DNA of 26,691 bases from an uncultured Cryptobacterium sp. GTDB lineage: Bacteria; Actinomycetota; Coriobacteriia; Coriobacteriales; Eggerthellaceae. The stretch covers positions 1 through 26,691 of the forward strand of contig USIG01000010.1 in assembly GCA_900554685.1 (NCBI GenBank), in the 5' to 3' direction. Below are positions 14,649 through 21,680 of this stretch, piece by piece. Positions within the stretch are counted from its first letter, which is position 1, and every line of letters starts with the position of its first letter. The position numbers were made by a program, and so were the translations under genes. A model generated the notes under the pieces. The model was not told the origin of the DNA. It saw only the letters and a list, made by a program, of their open reading frames with translations, and did not search any database.

Positions 14649-15869
14649 TTATTTAGAAGTAGCTTCAGGCTCCACATCAAGTAAATGACCCATTTTTTCT
14701 TTCTTGGTCTCCAAATAGAAACGGTCATAATCAGTAGGAGGCATCTGAATAGGCACTCGTTCAATAATTTCCATACCAAAATCGCTTAGCTGATATACCT
14801 TGTCGGGGTTATTGGTAAGCAAGCGCATGGTTTTCACACCTAAATCGCGTAAGATCTGCGCACCAATGTAGTATTCACGCATATCACCATCAAACCCAAG
14901 AGCCAGATTCGCCTCAAGGGTATCCATACCCTGATCCTGCAGCTCATAGGCGCGCAGCTTGTTGACCAGTCCAATGCCGCGACCCTCTTGACGCATGTAA
15001 AGCACAATGCCGCGACCTTCCTGTTCCACCATGCGCATGGCGGTTGAAAGCTGATCGCCGCAGTCGCAGCGCAGGGATCCAAAGGCATCGCCTGTCAAAC
15101 ACTCGGAGTGAACACGACATAAAATATTTTGACCATCGCCAATGTCACCCTTGACCAACGCCACATGGTGCTCGCCATTGAGCTTGTTGATGTAGCAATG
15201 TGCCACGAAATTGCCGTACTTGGTGGGCATCTTAGGCGTGGCCACGCACTCCACCAGCTTGTCATGCTTCTTGCGATACTCCTGCAGCGCCTTGATGGAA
15301 ATAAACGAAATACCCCATTTCTGAGCAAGCTCAATAAGCTCAGGTGTGCGCATCATGGTGCCATCTTCGCGCATAATTTCGCAACACAGGCCACATTCTT
15401 TAAGCCCTGCCAAACGCATCAAATCCACCGTTGCTTCAGTGTGCCCATTGCGCTCTAAAACACCGTTCTTTTTTGCCATGAGAGGAAACATATGCCCGGG
15501 GCGACGGAAATCTTCGGGCTTCGCATCATCCGAAACGCACATGCGGGCCGTATAGCCACGCTCTTCTGCCGAGATGCCCGTTGTCGTATCAACATGATCA
15601 ATCGATACCGTAAAAGCAGTTTCATGATTATCGGTATTGGTAGTGACCATTTGAGGAAACATTAGCTTGCGGCAAAGATCAATACTCATAGGCATGCAGA
15701 TAAGCCCTTTACCGTGAACTGCCATGAAGTTTACGTTTTCAGTCGTAGCAAATTCTGCTGCACAGATAAAATCGCCTTCATTTTCACGGTCAGGATCATC
15801 GGTACAAAGAATGATTTTTCCTTGTCGCAGATCCTCAAGTGCTTGTTCTATCGTTGAAAATTCAAACAT
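14649..15869 (-). CDS. ribBA: Bifunctional DHBP synthase / GTP cyclohydrolase II
   Basis: A 406-residue fusion that supplies both precursors of riboflavin. The N-terminal RibB domain (about 1-200) has [10 protein letters not shown] (24-33), RRPGHMFPL and GHTEATVDL (His143) and makes 3,4-dihydroxy-2-butanone 4-phosphate from ribulose 5-phosphate. The C-terminal RibA domain (about 207-400) has the zinc cysteines Cys257, Cys268 and Cys270 in [18 protein letters not shown], plus QEGRGIGL (294-301) and LTNNPDK, and opens GTP. Both halves look intact. The ATG follows AAGGAG. The ribE stop lies 52 bases upstream. Confidence 0.97.
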   Translation of the reverse strand: MFEFSTIEQALEDLRQGKIILCTDDPDRENEGDFICAAEFATTENVNFMAVHGKGLICMPMSIDLCRKLMFPQMVTTNTDNHETAFTVSIDHVDTTTGISAEERGYTARMCVSDDAKPEDFRRPGHMFPLMAKKNGVLERNGHTEATVDLMRLAGLKECGLCCEIMREDGTMMRTPELIELAQKWGISFISIKALQEYRKKHDKLVECVATPKMPTKYGNFVAHCYINKLNGEHHVALVKGDIGDGQNILCRVHSECLTGDAFGSLRCDCGDQLSTAMRMVEQEGRGIVLYMRQEGRGIGLVNKLRAYELQDQGMDTLEANLALGFDGDMREYYIGAQILRDLGVKTMRLLTNNPDKVYQLSDFGMEIIERVPIQMPPTDYDRFYLETKKEKMGHLLDVEPEATSK

Positions 15870-15921
15870 GAATACTCCTTATACAAAAAGCTTTATCCAA
15901 AACTCCGTACGAAAGATCTCA

Positions 15922-16677
15922 TCAAAACCCGTTTTGTATGAGAAATTCTTTAGTGATACCGCCAGAGACCGATGAGCTGGTGCTCTGCGAGGTGGTCTGT
16001 CTATGAGATGCCTGGACTCTTTCTGGCTGAATCCCTTGCAAGGTTTCCTCTATACGCTGTGCGCTGTCTTTACCCAAGGCGATAAAGCCTGCTTCTCCCA
16101 GCAAACGCTCGACATACTTTCCAACTACATCGTTTTCCAGATTTACCGTATCGCCTATTCGCTTTGAAGCTAAATTGGTTTGTGCCCGGGTATGGGGAAT
16201 GATCGACACACTAAACTGAGAAGGCGAAACTGAAGCTACCGTTAAGCTGATGCCATCAATAGTAATAGAGCCCTTTTCAACAATAAGTCGCAGAACTTCA
16301 GAAGAAGCCTCAATGGAATACCACACTGCGTTATCGTCTTCCTTGATCGAGCGAATCACTCCTGTGCCATCTATGTGGCCAGAAACTATATGACCGCCAA
16401 ACCTACCTTGTGCCGCCATAGCACGCTCCAGATTCACAGGACTGCCTACGCGTAAACTTCCCAGAGAAGAACGATTGAGTGTCTCATGCATAACATCAGC
16501 TGAAAACGTATCTTTCGTAAAGGAAGTAACTGTCAAGCAGACTCCGTTTGTAGCAATGCTGTCTCCAAGATGTACATCTTCAAGAACCGTTTTAGCCCGA
16601 ACAGTAAGCACGCAAGAATGTGCGCCTTTTCTTATAGAGGCAATCTGTCCGACTTCTTCCACAATGCCTGTAAACAC
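15922..16677 (-). CDS. ribE: Riboflavin synthase alpha chain with extended C-terminal tail
   Basis: A 251-residue riboflavin synthase, which disproportionates two lumazines to riboflavin. Two homologous lumazine-binding domains are visible: residues 1-97, starting MFTGIVEEVG, and 98-195, with VSGHIDGTG and the repeat-like GSITIDGISLTV against DSIATNGVCLTV. The start is GTG, which directly abuts the ribD stop codon; GAGGTGA at the end of ribD is the ribosome site, so the two are translationally coupled. The protein is longer than the usual 200-220 residues because of a linker (about 200-240, rich in Ser, Thr and Gln) ending in GGITKEFLIQNGF. The end resembles the C-terminus of Bacillus subtilis riboflavin synthase as I recall it. 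Confidence 0.96.
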   Translation of the reverse strand: MFTGIVEEVGQIASIRKGAHSCVLTVRAKTVLEDVHLGDSIATNGVCLTVTSFTKDTFSADVMHETLNRSSLGSLRVGSPVNLERAMAAQGRFGGHIVSGHIDGTGVIRSIKEDDNAVWYSIEASSEVLRLIVEKGSITIDGISLTVASVSPSQFSVSIIPHTRAQTNLASKRIGDTVNLENDVVGKYVERLLGEAGFIALGKDSAQRIEETLQGIQPERVQASHRQTTSQSTSSSVSGGITKEFLIQNGF

Positions 16678-17901
16678 TTAGTTCACCTCGCATTCGAACA
16701 AGAAATCTTGACCCAGCTGATGCGTTGTCACACGACGAAAAACAAGTGCCTCTCCTGGGGTTTGCACGCCTGCGCCACTAACAGGGCCTGGTGCATCTAC
16801 TCCCCCAAAAATCTTTGGCGCAACATAGGCATGCACCTCATCAATAAGCCCTGCCTCGCACAATGCCGCATGCACCGTAGGACCGCCTTCCACATACAGA
16901 CTGTCCAACCCTCGTTCACCAAGCAGTTCAAGAAGGTTTTCAAGGCAAACCCTACCCTGGTTTTCCTTTGTTACCAGGACCTCGCACCCCTGATTTTTAA
17001 GAAGTGCAATACGTTTTTTGTCTTGGCTTACCGTTGCGATAACAACAGGGGTATCTTGAGCAGATTTCACCAAAGCCGAATCGAGAGGAATTCTCAACTG
17101 GCTATCCAGTACTACCCGTACGGGATTGTTTGCCTGCTTGATCCCAGGATAAGGATCTTCCCTAAAAGGTGATTCTGTTTTCCAAGAAGCAAGATTTTCC
17201 TCATGCTCTTCCAGACGACAGGTAAGCAGTGGATCATCGGCTAAAACTGTCCCGACTCCAACCATAATTGCCGCAAAGCGATGGCGCTGTACATGCACAT
17301 GAGCACGAGCAGCCTTACCTGTTATCCATTTCGATGCGCCTGTTTTGGTAGCAATTTTCCCGTCAAGAGTCATTGCGTATTTTGCAACCACATAGGGACG
17401 CTTTGTTTGGATAAAGTGAAAAAAGACCTTATTAAGCGCGCAGCATTCAGGTACCAATACGCCTTCGGTAACCTCAATACCGGCGTTGCGCAGTTGAGCA
17501 ACGCCTCCCCCCGCAACAAGAGGATTAGGATCAGGCTCTCCCATGACCACACGAGCAATTTTGTGCTCTATGATGGCATCCGTGCAGGGCGGTGTTTTGC
17601 CCCAATGGCAACAAGGCTCCAACGTGACATACAACGTCGCTCCTTGCGGATCTTCACTACAATGGGCAAGCGCTTCTCGCTCCGCATGCAGCTGGCCACT
17701 TTTTGTATGCCAGCCCTCACCAATGATTCGGCCATCCTTTACGATGACTGCGCCTACCATTGGATTAGGATTGGTCCAGCCAAGACCATTAAGAGCAAGG
17801 CTGAGTGCTCTTTTCATGTAGCACTCATCGATGCTTTTTGAATCGTTAAGATTTTGATCCTGAATAAATTGATCGCTGATGGCGTGATCGTTCTCAACCA
17901 A
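16678..17901 (-). CDS. ribD: Bifunctional pyrimidine deaminase/reductase
   Basis: A 407-residue RibD, performing the second and third steps from GTP. The deaminase domain (about 27-150) has the zinc site HAEREA (His72, Glu74) and PCCHWGKTPPC (Cys97, Cys106). The reductase domain (about 170-405) contains KYAMTLDGKIAT, VGVGTVLADDP and LYVEGGPTVHAAL. The chosen start is TTG at 17899-17901, ten bases after a strong AAAGGAGG (17912-17919); no ATG is suitably placed. This gives an N-terminal extension of about 26 residues before the usual CYMKRALSLA start. It is the first gene behind the FMN riboswitch. Confidence 0.95.
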   Translation of the reverse strand: MVENDHAISDQFIQDQNLNDSKSIDECYMKRALSLALNGLGWTNPNPMVGAVIVKDGRIIGEGWHTKSGQLHAEREALAHCSEDPQGATLYVTLEPCCHWGKTPPCTDAIIEHKIARVVMGEPDPNPLVAGGGVAQLRNAGIEVTEGVLVPECCALNKVFFHFIQTKRPYVVAKYAMTLDGKIATKTGASKWITGKAARAHVHVQRHRFAAIMVGVGTVLADDPLLTCRLEEHEENLASWKTESPFREDPYPGIKQANNPVRVVLDSQLRIPLDSALVKSAQDTPVVIATVSQDKKRIALLKNQGCEVLVTKENQGRVCLENLLELLGERGLDSLYVEGGPTVHAALCEAGLIDEVHAYVAPKIFGGVDAPGPVSGAGVQTPGEALVFRRVTTHQLGQDFLFECEVN

Positions 17902-17989
17902 GCCAACGACACCTCCTTTCTTATCAAATCCGCGAATACAATTTCGGGAAATGATGCAAGGAGGTCAGCTCCTGGTCACTCATACCAAT

Positions 17990-18034
17990 CACACAAATAA
18001 AAAGCCCTGAAACAACTATCTGTTTCAGGGCTTT
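17990..18034 (-). terminator. Riboswitch-controlled intrinsic terminator ahead of ribD
   Basis: A perfect 13-bp stem pairs AAAGCCCTGAAAC (18001-18013) with GTTTCAGGGCTTT (18022-18034), with an 8-nt loop. On the minus strand it ends in TTTTTATTTG. It lies between the FMN aptamer and ribD, where the expression platform is expected. Its 5' arm on the RNA (GCCCTGAA) is complementary to TTCAGGGC in the aptamer (18246-18253), which offers an antiterminator pairing. Confidence 0.92.
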
Positions 18035-18074
18035 AATACAAGCAATAATGTGCATCAACATTGGATGACAGCTC

Positions 18075-18257
18075 ATCATCTTCTTCCATCCGGACTGTAA
18101 CCGTTGGCCTCGGATTTCCACCGAATCAGCCCAATTATTTATTTTATGTCCGCATCACTAACAAGCACTACCACATCAAAATAAACAATCGGGGTCGCGG
18201 GCTTCGCATTATTTTTGCGTTACCGCCAGTGAGGAATTTCACCTCGCCCTGAAGATT
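18075..18257 (-). ncRNA. FMN riboswitch (RFN element)
   Basis: The minus strand reads AATCTTCAGGGCGAGGTGAA, then CACTGGCGGTAA, AGCCCGCGA, GCTGATTCGGTGGAAATCCG, GAGGCCAACGGT and ACAGTCCGGATGGAAGAAGA, the conserved core of RFN elements in the right order. P1 is formed by AATCTTC at the 5' end and GAAGAT at the 3' end. The variable arm between AGCCCGCGA and GCTGAT is long (about 60 nt). FMN binding should favour the downstream terminator and shut off ribDE-BA-H. Confidence 0.97.
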
Positions 18258-18280
18258 GTATTCAATTTTATACAGAAGAA

Positions 18281-18308
18281 ACTATAGCGCACTAGAGAGA
18301 TTCGTCAA
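18281..18308 (-). promoter_or_regulatory. Promoter of the riboflavin operon
   Basis: On the minus strand TTGACG (18303-18308) and TATAGT (18281-18286) are separated by 16 bp, about 24 bases before the 5' end of the riboswitch. This is the best promoter match in the window and fits a sigma-70-type housekeeping promoter. Confidence 0.85.
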
Positions 18309-18354
18309 GGATGGCGATTGTTGCAAGTGTTTTAAATCTGAAAGCCGCTACTGC

Positions 18355-18394
18355 AAAAAGAGGCCGTAGCAATTTTTGCTACAGCCTCTTTTTT
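18355..18394 (-). terminator. Intrinsic terminator of the por operon
   Basis: AAAAAGAGGC (18355-18364) pairs with GCCTCTTTTT (18384-18393), and after one C/A mismatch GTAGCAA (18366-18372) pairs with TTGCTAC (18376-18382) around a TTT loop. T tracts occur on both sides, so it can act in both directions. It separates porB from the riboflavin promoter. Confidence 0.9.
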
Positions 18395-18462
18395 GTTGAT
18401 TGAAATTAATCGAAGCCTTATTGCCCGATTGTTCAATTACGATTGCTGGCAAGTTTAAGAGC

Positions 18463-19407
18463 TTACAGATCCTTTGAGCCCTCTACACGACCCTCCAGAT
18501 ATGCCCAATAGTTGTCAACATCTTGCTGGATCTCTTCCAAGATGTGCTCATTGCCTGGTTTAAACAGGTGCTTGAAACGACCCTGGGGCTTTAAGAAGTC
18601 CTTTACCGGGATCAGATTCTTATCACGAACAGGCGTGAGCTTCCACTTGCCGTTTTCTACCTCAAACAAAGGCCAGAACTTGGAATTTACTGCCATGCGA
18701 CAAATCTCAGCCGTCATGCCAGAATCAACACGCCAGCCGCGAGGGCAAGGTGCCATGATATTCAAGAATGCAGGACCATCAACGGCAATTGCTTTTTCAG
18801 CTTTATTCACCAAGTCGCGCCAGTGACCTACTGTTGCCTGAGCAACGTAAGGTACACCGTGTGCTGCCATGATGGAAGTGAGGTCCTTGCGAGCCTGAAT
18901 CTTGCCCTGCTGAACCTTACCAACTTCAGAGGTGGTAGCCCATGCGCCCTTAGGAGTTGCAGAAGAACGCTGAATACCAGTATTCATGTAAGCGCCGTTA
19001 TCATAGCAAACATATACGATGTCATGACCGCGCTCCATCGCACCAGACAGAGACTGCAAGCCGATATCATAAGTGCCGCCGTCGCCGCCGAAAGCAACAA
19101 ACTTAATCTTTTTATCAGCAGGAATCTTACCCGCGCGCTGAAGACCCTTATATGCTGCCTCAACACCCGAAATGGTAGCGCCAGCGTTTGCAAAAGCATT
19201 GTGAATGAAAGGAACCTCCCAGGCATTATCAGGATAGATAGTGGTGGAAACTTCCAAACAACCTGTTGCTGAACAACACACTACATCATAATCATTGCGG
19301 CCCATAAGAACCTGGCGTACTGCCATGGAAGCGCCGCAGCCGCCGCACAGGCGATGACCTGGAGCCAAGTCGTCGGGGCGGGCAGAAAGTTGCTTAATAT
19401 TAGCCAT
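18463..19407 (-). CDS. porB: Pyruvate:ferredoxin oxidoreductase, beta subunit
   Basis: A 314-residue thiamine-pyrophosphate subunit of the oxidoreductase that converts pyruvate and CoA to acetyl-CoA, CO2 and reduced ferredoxin. The TPP/Mg site reads GGDGGTYDIGLQSLSGAMER (GDGG at 108-111) with Asn137 in YDNGAYMNTG. Cysteines for the proximal 4Fe-4S cluster appear as CGGCG (Cys21, Cys24), Cys50 in SATGC and one in APCPRGW. The length and the C-terminal region match PorB better than the 2-oxoglutarate or 2-oxoisovalerate homologues, but another 2-oxoacid cannot be fully excluded. It is last in porCDAB, 11 bases after porA, and is followed by a terminator. Confidence 0.93.
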   Translation of the reverse strand: MANIKQLSARPDDLAPGHRLCGGCGASMAVRQVLMGRNDYDVVCCSATGCLEVSTTIYPDNAWEVPFIHNAFANAGATISGVEAAYKGLQRAGKIPADKKIKFVAFGGDGGTYDIGLQSLSGAMERGHDIVYVCYDNGAYMNTGIQRSSATPKGAWATTSEVGKVQQGKIQARKDLTSIMAAHGVPYVAQATVGHWRDLVNKAEKAIAVDGPAFLNIMAPCPRGWRVDSGMTAEICRMAVNSKFWPLFEVENGKWKLTPVRDKNLIPVKDFLKPQGRFKHLFKPGNEHILEEIQQDVDNYWAYLEGRVEGSKDL

Positions 19408-19418
19408 AGGATTGCCCC

Positions 19419-20606
19419 TTACTCTTCAATACCAAGATAGGTAATAGAACCGTCATTAGTACCCTGAGCACGCTGCTCAAGTTCCGTAAATACCTGATTC
19501 ATCTGATCGAGCGTGATATCAGCACCGCCCAAACCAGCTAAGTAATCGCTAACAGGAACCTGCAAGCCTGCAGCCTGGAATGCAGCACGTACCTCAAGTG
19601 CCAAAGGAGCATGAGGAGAGCCAAAGGAATCAGAGCGGTCGATAACCGCAACAGCCTTAGCATTCTTGCAAGCCTCAACAATTTGAGCTGCAGGGAACGG
19701 ACGGAAAATACGAGGACGAACTACGCCGACCTTCTTGCCTTCAGCACGCAGCAAGCGAGCTTGATGACGAGCATTGCCAGCGCATGAACCAAGCACAACG
19801 ATCAGATAATCGGCATCTTCGGTTCCCCACGTATCAACCAAATCAAAGGGACGGCCAGTAATTTCTGCCCATTCTTTGCCATGCTTTTCGAAAGCACCTA
19901 AAGCGTTGTCGAGAGCATGACGTTCAGAAAGCTTGTACTTCATATAGCCGTTACCCAAGGTAGCAAACATGCCATGACCTACAGGGTTTTCGGTATCAAG
20001 CAGCGGATAGAGTGGTTCATAATCGCCCACGAAATCCTTTACCACCTGATCTTCTTCCATCACGCAATTATCCATTGCGTGCGTAGTGACAAAGCCATCA
20101 AGAGTAGTAAGAACAGGAAGCAGTACATCATGATCTTCTGCAACCTTAAAGGCAATAATGGTGTTGTCGTAAGCTTCCTGGGCTGTTTCAGCAAACATCA
20201 TTGCCCAACCAGTGTCGCGAGCGCCCATGATGTCAGAATGATCGCCGTGAATATTAATAGGAGCAGACAAAGCACGGTTTGCATTTGCCATAACGATAGG
20301 ACAACGCATACCTGATGCAATGTGTAACTCTTCCCACATGAAAGCCAGACCCTGAGATGCGGTTGCGGTAGCTACACGAGCACCAGCAGCAGAAGCGCCA
20401 ATACAAGCCGAAAGAGCTGAATGTTCAGACTCTACCGGAACATATTCAGTAGTTACGCGACCGTCAGCAACAAACTTGTCGTAGCCTTCAACGATGGTAG
20501 TCTGAGGAGTAATAGGATAAGCAGCCATTACATCAGGGTTTACCTGGCGGAACGCCTCTGCCACCATCTGGTTGCCCGTAGCGGAAAACATTTTCTTTTC
20601 TGCCAT
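19419..20606 (-). CDS. porA: Pyruvate:ferredoxin oxidoreductase, alpha subunit
   Basis: A 395-residue alpha subunit. The N-terminal domain I opens with MVAEAFRQVNPDVMAAYPIT, then PQT and VPVESEHSALSACIGASAAG, the typical substrate and TPP-pyrimidine-binding region (with Thr and Glu). Domain II begins near TWGTEDADYLIVVLGSCAGN, with GVVRPRIFRPFP as expected. It carries no Fe-S cluster itself. It starts two bases after the porD stop, so the pair is translationally coupled. The order gamma-delta-alpha-beta matches the four-subunit enzymes of Thermotoga and archaea rather than the single-chain enzyme of clostridia. Confidence 0.93.
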   Translation of the reverse strand: MAEKKMFSATGNQMVAEAFRQVNPDVMAAYPITPQTTIVEGYDKFVADGRVTTEYVPVESEHSALSACIGASAAGARVATATASQGLAFMWEELHIASGMRCPIVMANANRALSAPINIHGDHSDIMGARDTGWAMMFAETAQEAYDNTIIAFKVAEDHDVLLPVLTTLDGFVTTHAMDNCVMEEDQVVKDFVGDYEPLYPLLDTENPVGHGMFATLGNGYMKYKLSERHALDNALGAFEKHGKEWAEITGRPFDLVDTWGTEDADYLIVVLGSCAGNARHQARLLRAEGKKVGVVRPRIFRPFPAAQIVEACKNAKAVAVIDRSDSFGSPHAPLALEVRAAFQAAGLQVPVSDYLAGLGGADITLDQMNQVFTELEQRAQGTNDGSITYLGIEE

Positions 20607-20608
20607 GG

Positions 20609-20947
20609 TTACTCCCCTTCCTTTTCCTGAGCCTGAGCTTCAACTTCGGGAATGAGTTCCAAAGCACCGAACTTGCATTCGTTCACGCATACACCGCAAC
20701 CCTTGCAGTGATACAGATCAATGCCAGTCATTTCACCATCTTTAATCTGAATGGATGAATCGGGACAATACATCCAGCACAACATGCAGTTTGTGCACTT
20801 TTCTGAATCCCATACGGGACGCTCAGAGCGCCAGCCGCCGGTGTAGCAGTTCTTAGATGTACCACCTTCGGGGCATACATAGCCTACAGGGAAATCAGAA
20901 GGCTTCCAGTTCTCGTAATTCGAGCCGTCGAATTCGTACTTGGACAT
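20609..20947 (-). CDS. porD: Pyruvate:ferredoxin oxidoreductase, delta (ferredoxin-like) subunit
   Basis: A 112-residue electron-transfer subunit with two 4Fe-4S motifs: CTNCMLCWMYCPDSS and CKGCGVCVNECKFGA. It passes electrons from the TPP/proximal cluster to external ferredoxin. Its N-terminal 40 residues precede the clusters, as in other PorD proteins. The tail is acidic (PEVEAQAQEKEGE). Its ATG overlaps the porC stop codon by one base (TAATG). Confidence 0.94.
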   Translation of the reverse strand: MSKYEFDGSNYENWKPSDFPVGYVCPEGGTSKNCYTGGWRSERPVWDSEKCTNCMLCWMYCPDSSIQIKDGEMTGIDLYHCKGCGVCVNECKFGALELIPEVEAQAQEKEGE

Positions 20948-21519
20948 TACTCTTGCACCTCCTGATACGCACGCTCAACAGACGCAAGGTTTGCGTCGAT
21001 CATTTCCTGAGAAAACTTTTTGCCAAAAGTAATAACTAAGCGCTCCTTAACAAGATCAAGAGGGAATAAACCCGTAACCTTTGCAAGAGCACCAACAATC
21101 GGGGTGTTAGGCATGTCTTTTTTGATGGTTGCCATAGCAATGCCAGAAGCATCGACTACTGCAACGCGGACTGAAGCAGGAGCATTTACTGCCGCACGTG
21201 CTTCCTCTGCTGTCATGGTGGTATTAAAGATGAGAATGCCATCTTCATGGATACCTTCCATAACATCGGTTGAAGCTAACAGCGTATCGTCCATAACGAT
21301 AACGATATTAGGATTTTGAATATTGTTGTGAACTTCAATGGGCTCACTTGATACGCGCGTATACGCTTTCAGTGGTGCGCCGGTGCGCTCCGGACCATAT
21401 TCGGGCATAGCCTGAATATAATTTCCTTGCAGCAGCGCCGTGTCCGCTACGAGCTTTGCAGCCGTTACCGCACCTTGTCCGGCACGAGCATGCCAGCGGA
21501 TTTCGGTCAACTGTGACAT
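20947..21519 (-). CDS. porC: Pyruvate:ferredoxin oxidoreductase, gamma subunit
   Basis: A 190-residue gamma subunit. The N-terminal sequence IRWHARAGQGAVTAAKLVAD and the following MPEYGPERTGAPLKAYTRVS are standard for this family and form the CoA-binding domain. It is the first gene of porCDAB. AGGAGAGG lies just before the ATG. No strong promoter was identified in the 161 bases upstream. Confidence 0.93.
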   Translation of the reverse strand: MSQLTEIRWHARAGQGAVTAAKLVADTALLQGNYIQAMPEYGPERTGAPLKAYTRVSSEPIEVHNNIQNPNIVIVMDDTLLASTDVMEGIHEDGILIFNTTMTAEEARAAVNAPASVRVAVVDASGIAMATIKKDMPNTPIVGALAKVTGLFPLDLVKERLVITFGKKFSQEMIDANLASVERAYQEVQE

Positions 21520-21680
21520 ACCTCTCCTCTCGCTTAAAAATCGCTTTGAACAAGCTCCTCCATTCTATCGACCAACAGATTTCAACCTGTGTGGGTTTCC
21601 AAGGTTGACCAATATGGGTCGGTAGACGGAATCCGCCTAAGTTCATCGGTAGAGTTAACGTGGTGAGCGGTTAGGAATTA

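Noticed and set aside
16570..17172. Plus-strand 200-residue reading frame across the ribE/ribD junction
   Set aside because: It is antisense to two strongly conserved genes, with no ribosome site or recognisable domain.
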